DNA of 40,613 bases from Patescibacteria group bacterium (GTDB taxonomy: Bacteria; Patescibacteriota; 4484-211), in assembly GCA_018824115.1 (NCBI GenBank), contig JAHJGY010000018.1, positions 1 through 40,613 of the forward strand, given 5' to 3'. Positions 1 through 9,633 of this stretch are shown in pieces. The translations under genes were made by a program, and so were the position numbers. The notes under the pieces were generated by a model. The model saw nothing but the letters and a program-made list of their open reading frames with translations. It ran no database searches and was not told the origin of the DNA. Positions within the stretch are counted from its first letter, which is position 1, and each line of letters begins with the position of its first letter.

Positions 1-37
1 CCTTGCTTACCTCAAATCCTTTTGCTATCATTCTTTT

Positions 38-280
38 ATGGATATAAAAGACGATTTTAAGGGCAAGCTGATTGTACTGGAACAGTGGTTGCACGAAAAA
101 ATTAATAGACTGGGCGACGAACCATTTTGTAGCAGGGAATTAGAGGCTGTAAGAAGCGAGGCGGGGGTGAAGTTAAATGATATGGAGCTTGTTTATCAAG
201 AGTTTGGAATAAGAGTGCGTCAGTTAGTAGATTCTACTAAAGTTGAGATCGACGAAGAGAGGGGTGGTAAAAATGAGTAA
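38..280 (+). CDS. hypothetical protein, 80 aa
   Basis: ORF with a TATCAT -10-like box exactly 6 nt before ATG; stop overlaps the next ORF. Confidence 0.6.
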   Translation: MDIKDDFKGKLIVLEQWLHEKINRLGDEPFCSRELEAVRSEAGVKLNDMELVYQEFGIRVRQLVDSTKVEIDEERGGKNE

Positions 281-476
281 CCATACAATACATGGTGAGC
301 AAATGAGGGATGGAGAGCAATTAGCAAGTGGGGTAATTGCTATGATGACCGAGATGGTCAGAACTGGTTGCACAGTAACCGAAATTGATGCGGCCGTTAA
401 AGGGGCAAGGGAGGCATATTTTGCCCAAGCTCGTGAGGTTGTAGGTCAGGCCACCACAGACATTCTAGCTTATTAA
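273..476 (+). CDS. hypothetical small protein (start reset from 243 to ATG 273)
   Basis: overlaps the stop of the preceding ORF; purine-rich GAGAGGGGTGG upstream of ATG 273. Confidence 0.5.
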   Translation: MSNHTIHGEQMRDGEQLASGVIAMMTEMVRTGCTVTEIDAAVKGAREAYFAQAREVVGQATTDILAY

Positions 477-631
477 TACGGACCGACTTTGTTCCAAACG
501 ATTCACTTTCTTTTCTTTTCTAACATTACCCACGGTGTCGTATCTGTGGTTTAATCCGCGGTTATAGAGTTACGGCTCCCTTGCCGAGTCTAGCTGTTAT
601 TTGCTATCATGCTTGTAGAATAAGAAATCAT

Positions 632-2989
632 ATGACAACTGAGAGATTCTCTAAACGATACAACCGAAAAGAGATTGAAGAAAAATGGAGAAGGAAATGG
701 TCCGAGGATAATATTTATAAATTTAGGTATGACCCTGAAAAACCAATGTATGTTGTGGACACCCCGCCGCCTTATGTTAATGCCGAACATTTGCACGTTG
801 GGCATATTATGTCTTATTCCCAAGCCGAGTTTGTGGTTAGGTTTAAAAGAATGAGGGGTTACAACGTTTTTTACCCGATGGGATTTGATGATAATGGCTA
901 CCCTACAGAAAAGTTTGTGGAGAATAAGTATAAGGTTGATAAACGGACAATTTCCAAGCAAGAGTTCATTGATCTATGTTTAAAGGAAACAGAAATTGGG
1001 GCTCAGAATTATAAGGATCTTTGGACACAGCTCGGAATTTCGGTGGACTGGGATTTAACCTACAGCACGATATCCCCCTTGGCAGTAAAAGTTTCTCAGC
1101 GGTCCTTACTAGACTTAAATAACAAGGGGTTGCTCTATAGGAAGGAAAGCCCAATCCTATGGTGTACACAGTGCGACACAGCCGTCGCTCAAGCAGATTT
1201 AGAAGATAAAGAGTTTACCGTTAAGCTTAACTACATAACCCTTAAATCTGTCAGTGGCAAAGATTTAACAATTGCGACTACCCGCCCGGAATTGTTGCCT
1301 GCTTGTGTAGCTTTATATGTGAACCCTAATGACAAAAGATACAAAAAGCTAGTAGGGCTAAAGGCAATAATTCCGTTATTTCAACATGAAGTGCCAATCA
1401 AAACAAGTGACGAAGTTGATCCGGAATTTGGTACCGGATTAATGATGGTTTGTACTTGGGGCGACCAAGGTGATGTTAAAAAATGGCTAACAGATGGATT
1501 GGACTCGAGAATAGTGTTAGGCCGTAATGGCAAGTTAAACGAACTGGCTGGTGTGTACCAAAACCTGCGTGTAGAAAAAGCTAGGCCGCTGATAATAAAA
1601 GATCTGGACCGTAAGGGATTTTTAAGAAAACAAGAAGAACTAACCCATACGGTAAATGTCCACGAAAGGTGCAACACTCCGATCGAATTTGTTAATAGTA
1701 AACAATGGTTCATAAAGATTGTAGATAATAAAAATATATGGCTGGAATTTGGTAGCAAGATAGATTGGCATCCCAAATCCCGATTCAACGACTATAGGGT
1801 GTGGGTCGACTCACTTAAATGGGATTGGTGCATAAGCAGGCAAAGGTACTACGGAGTGCCGTTCCCCATTTGGTACTGTAATGATTGTGATGAACCGCAT
1901 TTCGTGCCGGAGGAGCAGCTGCCTCATAATCCGGCTACGGATAATTGTCTTTTTGAGAAGTGCCGTAAATGTGGTTCCAGTAAGTTTATACCCGAAGTAG
2001 ATGTGGTGGAAACCTGGGCGACTTCTTCTTGCACACCCTTCTTGATAAAAGAATTAGTTAAGAATCAAGAGATAAAGGAAAAGGTATTCCCAAACAGCTT
2101 GCGGCCCAACGCCTTTGAAATCATTAGAACCTGGGATTTTTACTCGATAGTTAAATCCTACTACCACTTTAATACAATTCCCTTTAAAGATTTGATGATC
2201 TCCGGGCACGGGTTAGATGAGGAAGGAAGGAAAATTAGTAAAAGATTGGGAAACTATATTCCCTCTGCGGAATTACTAGAAATGTATGGGGCTGACGGAA
2301 TCAGGTATTGGGCTACAGGGGCGGAATTAGGGAGTAATCTTAGATTCAGTAAAGACGAAATAGAAAAGGGAAAGAGACTCGCAACCAAACTTTGGAATGC
2401 CGCAAGACTAATTTGCTCGCACGTTGACGAATTTAAGGAGATCAATCTAGCGGATCTAAATTTGGAATCGGTTGATATCTGGATTGTTCAACAACTTAAC
2501 AAAACAATAAGTAAAGTGACCAAAGGGTTTGAAGAATATACTTATTCAATTTCCAGAAATGATTTAGAAGAATTCTTCTGGCGTATATTTGCTGACTATT
2601 ATGTAGAATTTATTAAATACCGCCTCTATGGTAGTGATATAAAGTCCAAAGAGACAGCTACAGCTACCGCTTATGTGGTTTTTCTTGCAATACTTAAGAT
2701 GTATGCGCCTATTCTCCCTTTTGTAACCGAGGAAATTTACAGTCGGATTAGTTTTGGCAGTGAAGAAAGCATTCACCTGTCTAACTGGCCAGAGCCAATA
2801 AACCTAAAAAAGTCCGTAAACGATTTTGATCAGGTGATCCAAGCAGTAGACGAAATACGAAAGCATAAAACAAGCCAAGGTGTTTCTTTAGGAGAGTGGA
2901 TTGAGAGTTACAAATTTGATACCAATGTTGATTTAAAGAAATACAAAGAATTCCTGCAAAACGTCGGCAGGGTTAAAGTATTGGAATAA
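632..2989 (+). CDS. valS: valyl-tRNA synthetase, archaeal-like type
   Basis: HVGH (HIGH) motif, PMGFDDNGYPTE, DWCISRQRYYGVPFPIW, WATSSCTP, KISKRLGN (KMSKS position); ATG at 632 preferred over 581. Confidence 0.93.
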   Translation: MTTERFSKRYNRKEIEEKWRRKWSEDNIYKFRYDPEKPMYVVDTPPPYVNAEHLHVGHIMSYSQAEFVVRFKRMRGYNVFYPMGFDDNGYPTEKFVENKYKVDKRTISKQEFIDLCLKETEIGAQNYKDLWTQLGISVDWDLTYSTISPLAVKVSQRSLLDLNNKGLLYRKESPILWCTQCDTAVAQADLEDKEFTVKLNYITLKSVSGKDLTIATTRPELLPACVALYVNPNDKRYKKLVGLKAIIPLFQHEVPIKTSDEVDPEFGTGLMMVCTWGDQGDVKKWLTDGLDSRIVLGRNGKLNELAGVYQNLRVEKARPLIIKDLDRKGFLRKQEELTHTVNVHERCNTPIEFVNSKQWFIKIVDNKNIWLEFGSKIDWHPKSRFNDYRVWVDSLKWDWCISRQRYYGVPFPIWYCNDCDEPHFVPEEQLPHNPATDNCLFEKCRKCGSSKFIPEVDVVETWATSSCTPFLIKELVKNQEIKEKVFPNSLRPNAFEIIRTWDFYSIVKSYYHFNTIPFKDLMISGHGLDEEGRKISKRLGNYIPSAELLEMYGADGIRYWATGAELGSNLRFSKDEIEKGKRLATKLWNAARLICSHVDEFKEINLADLNLESVDIWIVQQLNKTISKVTKGFEEYTYSISRNDLEEFFWRIFADYYVEFIKYRLYGSDIKSKETATATAYVVFLAILKMYAPILPFVTEEIYSRISFGSEESIHLSNWPEPINLKKSVNDFDQVIQAVDEIRKHKTSQGVSLGEWIESYKFDTNVDLKKYKEFLQNVGRVKVLE

Positions 2990-3003
2990 ATTACCATCTA
3001 CTT

Positions 3004-4473
3004 ATGGCCAAAGATTTAGAGTATCGCTTGCTTGTTATCCCCATAGATTTTAGATTGTGGCTTAGAACAAAGGGATTAAAGATCCTGGTTGGTATTATTG
3101 TTAGCGTCGTTGTTGTTGCGGGAATAGTTGGTGTTAATCATTTGTTAGTTATTATTTCGCAGCGGAAGGCGGATGAGTTTATCGATACTGGCGGTCAAGC
3201 GCTGGCTAATTTACGGTACGGTGAGGCGCTAACTTGTTATTTGCAGGCGCTGGATTATGATCCTAGCCGGTATGAAGTATATATGAGCATTGCCCATATC
3301 TACCGGGTTAAAAACGAGTTTGAGCAAGCGGAGCAGATTTTGCTGCAAGGCCTCAAGGGAGTGGATGAGATTGAGGATGTTAATTTTAATCTCGGCGATT
3401 TGGCGTTGGAGGTTAGGGATTATCAGGCAGCTGTGGAGTATTTCCTAGGAGCCAATCAGGACCAGTTAGATGTGAAGCGGAAGTTGGTTGAGACATATTT
3501 GCAGCTGGGGGAAATTAACAAAGCTAAGGAAAAGATTGAAGAAATGCTGGACCTAGATGATCAAGATGCGTGGGTGCACTATTACCAGGCGCTCATCGAG
3601 TCTTTAGACAAGCTGGAGAAAGGTTTATCAGAAGTGTCGTTGGCAAAGGACCTTTCTTTGGGAAAGTCGAGTATTCCTATTAATGACAGAAGTACTCGCT
3701 TAAAGACGAATTTGGAAAACGCTCAGCAAGCCGAAACTGCACCGTATCAATCAACACTGTTGGGGTTTGCCCTTCTGCAAGAGGGATATCCGCGCTTAGC
3801 TTTAATTACTTTAGAAGAAGTGGTGAAAGAGAAGCCCGAATATCGTGATGCACAGGCCTTGTTAGGAGCAGTTTACCTTGAACTCAAGGAGTATCCTTCT
3901 GCGGAAACGTCTTTAAAAAAGTCGGTGGAAATTGATCCCAATTATGCCTACGGCTATTACTTGTTAGGCCAGTGTTATTCTCAGACAAGCAAGGGCGAGT
4001 TGGCGAAAGAATTTTTCCAAACTGCGATTACCCATGATTCTTCTCAGCTTTCGTACTTTGATGCCTATCTTTCTTTTCTAAATGAGCAGGATGACTATTC
4101 AACCGTTGAAACGGTGTTAAATCAAATTGTTGGCAGTGATAACTATGGTGATTCTCAGAAGGAAAAATACGAGACTCAGTTGGCATACCTTTATTTAGAT
4201 CAATTAGGTAAACTTCAAGAAGGGATGCAGTTGGCCCAGAAGTATAAGGGTACCGAGGTGTATGCTTGGGCATTATACAAGAATGAACAGCCAGAGGCGG
4301 CGTTGGCGGTTATTGAGGGATTACTTAAAGAGAGGTCCGTGACCTGGTTATATTATCGTCAGGGTAAAATTCAAACAGAGCTTGGGCAGATTGCCGAGGC
4401 GCGCGAATCGTTTGATCGTGCGCTGGATCTGGATACTGAAGGAGAAGTAACTAACTTAATTAATCAGAAGTAG
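3004..4473 (+). CDS. membrane-anchored TPR-repeat protein
   Basis: N-terminal TM segment then repeated TPR-like units (e.g. YAYGYYLLGQCYSQTSKGELAKEFFQTAI). Confidence 0.85.
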   Translation: MAKDLEYRLLVIPIDFRLWLRTKGLKILVGIIVSVVVVAGIVGVNHLLVIISQRKADEFIDTGGQALANLRYGEALTCYLQALDYDPSRYEVYMSIAHIYRVKNEFEQAEQILLQGLKGVDEIEDVNFNLGDLALEVRDYQAAVEYFLGANQDQLDVKRKLVETYLQLGEINKAKEKIEEMLDLDDQDAWVHYYQALIESLDKLEKGLSEVSLAKDLSLGKSSIPINDRSTRLKTNLENAQQAETAPYQSTLLGFALLQEGYPRLALITLEEVVKEKPEYRDAQALLGAVYLELKEYPSAETSLKKSVEIDPNYAYGYYLLGQCYSQTSKGELAKEFFQTAITHDSSQLSYFDAYLSFLNEQDDYSTVETVLNQIVGSDNYGDSQKEKYETQLAYLYLDQLGKLQEGMQLAQKYKGTEVYAWALYKNEQPEAALAVIEGLLKERSVTWLYYRQGKIQTELGQIAEARESFDRALDLDTEGEVTNLINQK

Positions 4474-4531
4474 TTAGTAATGAGGCCGGGACGACCTGAC
4501 ACGAGTGTTTATGTCCTGCTCGCAGTTAATA

Positions 4532-5314
4532 ATGTTCCAGTTCGCTAGTAAACCAACGATAGGACTATCAATAATCATTGTTTCCTGGAACGTGAAAGAT
4601 TATCTAAGGAATTGTCTGCAATCAGTAATCGATTCCTGTCAGGAGATCAACTACGAGATTATTGTGATTGATAATGCTTCTAAAGATGAAAGCGTGAAAA
4701 TGGTGAGAAAGAGTTTTCCGCAAGTGGAACTGATCGTCAACCAGGATAATTTGGGTTTTAACAAAGGGAACAATCAGGGAATCCGTATGGCTAAAGGTCA
4801 ATACTTGATGCTGATTAATCCGGATACCGTGGTGAACAAGGAAGCCATGCAAGGCCTACTAGATTATTTGAAAACAAACCAACGGGTCGGGATTGTTGGG
4901 CCGGAGCAGTTAAGTGAAAGAAATCGAACCGTCAGTACAGCTAGCCGGTTGTCGATACGAGGGAACTTAGAGTTTACAGCAGAGCATTTGGTTAGTTGGC
5001 TGACAGGTAACTACCAAATTATTTTTAATAAACCATACAAGGTGGGTATCTTGAATGGTGGTTGTTGGTTGGTGAGGAGAGAAGTTTTTGAACAGGTGGG
5101 TTTATTTAACGAGGACTTGTTTTTGTTTGGTGAAGAACCTAAGTTTTGTTATCGTACGATAAGGCGGAGGTGGGAAATACACTTTGCAAGGCAATTTTAT
5201 ATCCATCATTTTCGGCGTAAGAGTATTGAGCAAATGGAAAAGAGCGAAGCGAATCAATTTATCCGTGATTACTATAATCTTATAAAAAACAAACTCTTGG
5301 GCCGCAAGGTATAG
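4532..5314 (+). CDS. glycosyltransferase family 2
   Basis: LSIIIVSWNVKDYLRNCLQSV, IIVIDNASKDES, NLGFNKGNNQGI, LLMINPDT-like motif. Confidence 0.88.
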   Translation: MFQFASKPTIGLSIIIVSWNVKDYLRNCLQSVIDSCQEINYEIIVIDNASKDESVKMVRKSFPQVELIVNQDNLGFNKGNNQGIRMAKGQYLMLINPDTVVNKEAMQGLLDYLKTNQRVGIVGPEQLSERNRTVSTASRLSIRGNLEFTAEHLVSWLTGNYQIIFNKPYKVGILNGGCWLVRREVFEQVGLFNEDLFLFGEEPKFCYRTIRRRWEIHFARQFYIHHFRRKSIEQMEKSEANQFIRDYYNLIKNKLLGRKV

Positions 5315-5357
5315 TTATTTTTTGACGAAAGGGCGAAGATTTGTAATAATAGACGAC

Positions 5358-6308
5358 ATGCAGGAACAAGTTGGTTTTCTGGCAGATTTGAAAGGAACGT
5401 TTTCTTCGCCCGCGTATTATGCCCGGGTGCTTGGACAGCCTTTAAAATCCTCTTTAAAATTTTTCTTCCTTTTTTTTCTCCTATATTCCGTAATAATTAC
5501 TACTTATGTTACGGTCAAAGATTATTTACCGCAGCGCGAATTGCTTAATTATTTACCGGAGGAGTTGGTTAATCTTTATCCCGAGGAGTTAGTTGTTACG
5601 GTTAAAGACGGAGAGGTTTCGATCAATGTGGATGAACCTTACCGGATTCCCGTTTCCGCTATCAATGAGATGCTGGAAAATATTGACCAGCGGGTTCTTG
5701 GGCAAAGCACGGGTACGATAGAGAATATATTAGTGATTGATACCAAAGGGAAAATAGAGGATTACTTTACCTACCAGACTTTTTTCTTGCTGACAAAAAA
5801 CCATCTTTCATATTTGAACGAAAGCGGAAACGTAGAGGCAATTTCTTTAGCCGAAATTACAAATTGGACAATTGATCGAACTGTAGTTAGAGATGTTATT
5901 AATACGATTGCGCCTTACCTTAGATACCTGATACCTTTAATGATTATTGTTACGTTCCTATTTCTGGTTGTCGTATTTCCCGCCGCGACACTTTTCTACT
6001 TACTTATTCTTGCGGCGATTTTATGGGTGGTGTCTAAGCTTGTCTCTTACCCGCTTTCTTATAAGAAAAGTTATCAAATGGGTATGCATTTAATACTTGT
6101 TGGTGTTGCCCTTCTTATGATTATTAATGTGAGTGGTATTAATTTGGATATTCCCTATCTATGGACAATAGTTCTTGTTCTTCTTGGCGGAGTAATTTTA
6201 GTAAAGATAAAGTCACTGCCGGAATCTACGCCAGTAGCCGAAGCTTCAATAGTTGACGAGTCAGCAGACTCTTCAGAAGTTATTAAAGAAGATACCCCCC
6301 ACTCCTGA
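5358..6308 (+). CDS. DUF1189-like multi-TM membrane protein
   Basis: SSPAYYARVLGQPLKSSLKFFFLFFLLYS N-terminus followed by extracytoplasmic domain and C-terminal TM helices. Confidence 0.6.
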   Translation: MQEQVGFLADLKGTFSSPAYYARVLGQPLKSSLKFFFLFFLLYSVIITTYVTVKDYLPQRELLNYLPEELVNLYPEELVVTVKDGEVSINVDEPYRIPVSAINEMLENIDQRVLGQSTGTIENILVIDTKGKIEDYFTYQTFFLLTKNHLSYLNESGNVEAISLAEITNWTIDRTVVRDVINTIAPYLRYLIPLMIIVTFLFLVVVFPAATLFYLLILAAILWVVSKLVSYPLSYKKSYQMGMHLILVGVALLMIINVSGINLDIPYLWTIVLVLLGGVILVKIKSLPESTPVAEASIVDESADSSEVIKEDTPHS

Positions 6309-6387
6309 CTAAATCGCGCCAGTTTTACCTACCCGTTTCTCAATGGCTTAGCCATTGAGAAGGCTGTAATACAAGGGAAAAATGAAA

Positions 6388-6423
6388 GCCCCGGGACGAG
6401 GGGCAGGGTGTGTGTCCCGGGGC
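6388..6423 (-). terminator. stem-loop terminator of the SIR2-like gene
   Basis: GCCCCGGGAC (6388-6397) / GTCCCGGGGC (6414-6423), T-rich on the minus strand afterwards. Confidence 0.7.
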
Positions 6424-6437
6424 TGGTCTGTCAACGT

Positions 6438-7187
6438 TCAGGTTGACATTTTGATGATAGTGTCGCTGAGCGAACTGGCTAATAGGAAGATCTCCCAGCC
6501 GGCTGCTCGCGCGAAAATCAACTGCTCGTTGTCAAAGGCATCTTCGTGGGCAAGGGCGATGGTTTTGCCCCTTGCCGGTTGGGTCATGAATGGATCAAAG
6601 AGATAGTCGTGAAGAAGGCCAATCTCTTCGAACGATAAACCCAGGCCGATGAGTGGTCGGGATCTTATTTGGTCGGCAGTGTATTGCCAAACACCTGGTT
6701 GTCCGTGGCGACCGATGGCTTTATCGAAGTGGTCATGCGTCAGGATAAGGCTGTCCGGGCGTTCGCGTAGGCCTCGCAGGTAGACAATAGTCCGGTCACG
6801 GTTGTAGAGGTAGGCAAGATCATCTTCAGTTACAAGTCGATCTATGCTTAGCCCGCTGGTGCGACAGCCGCGGTCAAAAAGATCACACCAAGTGAGGTCG
6901 ATGACCAGATGTGAGGGCCATTGTGCCAGGTGTTGGAATACGACTGGTGTTTGACCTACCACGCTGGTGGCGTCGCGTACAAGGCGGATTAGACCGTTGA
7001 GTCCGAATCGTTTTTTGTACATTTCGGCCATGGTCTCAAATGGTTGTACTGGGCGTCCTTCAAGGCGCCTCGCCATTTCGTTTGCCAGATCAACTCTGCT
7101 TTGACCGGTAATCTCGGCAAGCAAGCCGTGACCGAGTACCAACACGGGCGGGTTAGCAGTATCTAAAAGAGCGATTGCTGATTGCAC
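6438..7187 (-). CDS. divergent SIR2-like domain protein, probably catalytically altered
   Basis: order of SIR2-like motifs: VLVLGHG..., HLVIDLTWCDLFDR, VYLRGLRERPDSLILTHDHFDKAI, RPLIGLGLSFEE; GTG start with AAGGAGGT SD. Confidence 0.6.
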   Translation of the reverse strand: MQSAIALLDTANPPVLVLGHGLLAEITGQSRVDLANEMARRLEGRPVQPFETMAEMYKKRFGLNGLIRLVRDATSVVGQTPVVFQHLAQWPSHLVIDLTWCDLFDRGCRTSGLSIDRLVTEDDLAYLYNRDRTIVYLRGLRERPDSLILTHDHFDKAIGRHGQPGVWQYTADQIRSRPLIGLGLSFEEIGLLHDYLFDPFMTQPARGKTIALAHEDAFDNEQLIFARAAGWEIFLLASSLSDTIIKMST

Positions 7188-7252
7188 AGTATACCTCCTT
7201 ATCCTTACATCTATGTGCTAATGCGAGTAATGAATACTAACAGTCAAGCCAG

Positions 7253-7281
7253 ATTATAGCATTAATGTGCCCCCTAGTCAA
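7253..7281 (-). promoter_or_regulatory. sigma70-type promoter for 6438-7187
   Basis: TTGACT (7281-7276) - 17 nt - TATAAT (7258-7253) on the minus strand. Confidence 0.8.
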
Positions 7282-7314
7282 AGGCTATATGGTGTTTGGG
7301 GGGGGATAAATCTG

Positions 7315-7379
7315 GTACACATGGGTAAGAAGGGTTTGTGAGTTTGTTAGCAAACTTACCCATGTGTACGCGGATTTGG
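7315..7379 (-). terminator. long-stem terminator of ORF 7416-7628
   Basis: perfect 15-bp stem GTACACATGGGTAAG / CTTACCCATGTGTAC with inner AGTTTG-TTAG-CAAACT hairpin. Confidence 0.65.
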
Positions 7380-7415
7380 TGGGGCCTAAGGTCCCGCCGT
7401 TCGAACTTTTTGGCT

Positions 7416-7628
7416 CTACTGTTTATGCGGTTGTTCAACCTGGAAACCGCAGAATGCGCTTTCGACCTCGATTTTTGCCGCGGCGTGATCGGTAGCTTGA
7501 GTAACGTACCGGTTGGATCCGTTGGAAGACCAGCAGTCGTCTGCTGTTAGCCACCAGCCGTCGCGAGTCCTCTGTATGTGGAATCCTTGATCACAGGAAA
7601 CAAGCCTTACTTCCGTTGTTTTATTCAC
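7416..7628 (-). CDS. hypothetical 70-aa protein
   Basis: GTG start preceded by AGGAG; TATAAT upstream; long-stem terminator downstream. Confidence 0.6.
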   Translation of the reverse strand: MNKTTEVRLVSCDQGFHIQRTRDGWWLTADDCWSSNGSNRYVTQATDHAAAKIEVESAFCGFQVEQPHKQ

Positions 7629-7876
7629 GTGAAATCTCCTTTTTCGATCTGGGCACTTGGTATGTGCTAAAAAGTGAACGCCACAAGGCTGGATTATAAC
7701 ATTATTGGAAGGAAATATACTAAAACTTCCGCTGATCCTAAATTTTGGGATTACGAGGAAGTCGGTGGCGGGCCCCGTGGTCTTAGTTTGGGGTTTGTTG
7801 GTGTTTATGAGACCGAACGGGCGGATGTCGTGGGGAAAACAATTAAGCCTGCAGATGTAAAAATTATAAACTAGAG

Positions 7877-8674
7877 TTACTCACTCAGTAGTTCTACCAC
7901 GGTTTCGGTTTTTCCTTTTTCTAGCGCGTGGTCCCAGGTAAAGATGGCTACGCCTGCGCTTGGTGGTTTTATTGCTTCCTGGTAAGCTTGTTCTAATTCT
8001 TCTACCGAATACTCATCTGGCAAATTATCGGGCATATCTTTAACTTGAATAATGGGGACAATGTGCTGATAACCAAGATCGTGCAGGTATTGGACGTATG
8101 CACTAATGTAAATTGGCGGTTTGTTAATCGCTCGGTGATAAAGCATCGGGCTAATCATGTCGACAGAGTCTTTAATTTTCTGGTAATCAAGACCTAGAAT
8201 CTGTGGGTAGTCGGGGAATTCTTGGGTGGTGAAAGGGGCGGCAAAGAAGCCAAGTTTAATGGTGTCGGGGACAAGCTTTTTTACTTCGGTAAAATAACTG
8301 GCGACAATTTTTTTGCGGTCGATGTTCTCACAGAATTGACAGGGAAGATGAGAATCAACGAGTTGTTTTACCTCAGTTTCCCATCGGCCATGAAAGCGCA
8401 AGTGGTCGATCCAAATTTCGTCGGGGCTAAGAGAAACCAAGTGAGTTACTTTTTCCTTTAGTTGCAGGAGTGACTGAGGGTCAGCGGCACATTCCCCTTG
8501 GTAAGCCCCAGCGCATAATCCAATTTTTAGCCCGGCTGCTTTAGCTTTTTGCAGTAGATGCGGATCGGGGTCTTCGGTGTAAGAAGTAACCATTAGCTTA
8601 TTCGCGCCCGAGTTTAAAATTGGCTCTGGATCAACGTTTCCGTGTTTGAATTCGACAAAGAGATATTTGTCCAT
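7877..8674 (-). CDS. putative TIM-barrel glycoside hydrolase-like protein
   Basis: IWIDHLRFHGRWE, VDMISPMLYHRAI, VAIFTWDHALEKG pattern of GH-like TIM barrels. Confidence 0.5.
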   Translation of the reverse strand: MDKYLFVEFKHGNVDPEPILNSGANKLMVTSYTEDPDPHLLQKAKAAGLKIGLCAGAYQGECAADPQSLLQLKEKVTHLVSLSPDEIWIDHLRFHGRWETEVKQLVDSHLPCQFCENIDRKKIVASYFTEVKKLVPDTIKLGFFAAPFTTQEFPDYPQILGLDYQKIKDSVDMISPMLYHRAINKPPIYISAYVQYLHDLGYQHIVPIIQVKDMPDNLPDEYSVEELEQAYQEAIKPPSAGVAIFTWDHALEKGKTETVVELLSE

Positions 8675-8739
8675 CCGATTAAATTGTAATCAACTAGTAT
8701 GTAAATATCAAGCGGGCGGGGGAAGGTATAAGTTGGTGA

Positions 8740-8782
8740 GTAAGAGGCACACAGTCGTCAGAGACGAAGGTGTGCCTCTTAC
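8740..8782 (-). terminator. stem-loop terminator of 8794-9483
   Basis: perfect 13-bp stem GTAAGAGGCACAC / GTGTGCCTCTTAC. Confidence 0.7.
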
Positions 8783-8793
8783 AGGCGTTGGTG

Positions 8794-9483
8794 TCAGCGG
8801 ACCGAGAACCAGATGCGCTCGGGTCGGTAACCAAGGTGCTGGTAGAAGAGGTCGCCGACAGTGTCGCAGATTTGCACCCGCGTTGCGTCAGTCATGGCCT
8901 CCAGCCAGTTGACTTGGATTTCATACCGTGTAAACCATTGTTGCAGTCCTCTTACCAAGGTTTGTGCCTGGCTTTGGATTGCGTGGTGGATGGCTTCGAT
9001 CAACATGACCGCGTGCCCATCTTCCGGGTTGGGGCACGGCAGTCCTCTGATGTTTAGGACATCGTGCGTGCCGGCGGCGAGTAGCGGCGCGGCAGGGTCA
9101 AAGTCGGGCGGGTAGGTCTGGAGGACGGTTAGTGCCAGGGTCTTTCGCACCATGCTTATGAAATTGACGGCTACGAGAGAGTGGAGACCCTCGGTGTGGC
9201 ACGAGCCTTCCACCGTGGCGGTCACGATCAATTTGCCGTGACCTTTTGAGAAGTTCCCATACTTGTCACAGGTCTTTGAACCAGCTACACTCATGAAGAC
9301 CGCGGCGATGCCAGCGGCGTTCAGTTTGTGTTTCCAGCCGGGTATTTGGGTCTCGACCCATCTTAACTTACCGACGCTGCAAACACCTGGTAATTGCAGC
9401 GTGACGGTAAACGAGAACGTGCCAGGTCCTAACTGCTGCTCAAGTCCGCCTATTAAAAGGCTTCTTACGGTTAGTTTCTTCAT
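8794..9483 (-). CDS. hypothetical protein, ~229 aa, no family recognised
   Basis: ATG 9483 preceded by AGGAGG; own promoter and terminator. Confidence 0.65.
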   Translation of the reverse strand: MKKLTVRSLLIGGLEQQLGPGTFSFTVTLQLPGVCSVGKLRWVETQIPGWKHKLNAAGIAAVFMSVAGSKTCDKYGNFSKGHGKLIVTATVEGSCHTEGLHSLVAVNFISMVRKTLALTVLQTYPPDFDPAAPLLAAGTHDVLNIRGLPCPNPEDGHAVMLIEAIHHAIQSQAQTLVRGLQQWFTRYEIQVNWLEAMTDATRVQICDTVGDLFYQHLGYRPERIWFSVR

Positions 9484-9504
9484 CGGATATCCTCCTATCC
9501 TTTC

Positions 9505-9596
9505 TGCCGCTCCCACGCGGCAATGAAAAAGAAAATCGAACGACAAGTGAAAAAATTTCGCTAGGCACCTCCTTTCTGCCGTTTTAATAGGCAGAA
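9505..9596 (-). promoter_or_regulatory. structured leader: two hairpin + GGCAGAAAGGA/SD-like modules
   Basis: TTCTGCC/GGCAGAA (9574-9596) and TGCCGC/GCGGCA (9505-9522), each followed by a GGCAGAAAGGA/AGGAGG-type segment on the minus strand. Confidence 0.5.
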
Positions 9597-9633
9597 TACA
9601 AAAATACGGGTTGAAACGTGCTACAGAACCTGA

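Noticed and set aside
590-2776. Minus-strand ORFs inside valS
   Set aside because: Antisense to a clearly conserved gene.
7674-7874. 66-aa plus-strand ORF
   Set aside because: GTG start, overlaps the TATAAT region of the opposite-strand gene; possible fragment but unsupported.
8646-9526. Several plus-strand ORFs (8646-8912, 8770-9057, 8861-9115, 9263-9526)
   Set aside because: Overlap the better supported minus-strand gene 8794-9483 and its terminator; no SD or promoter.
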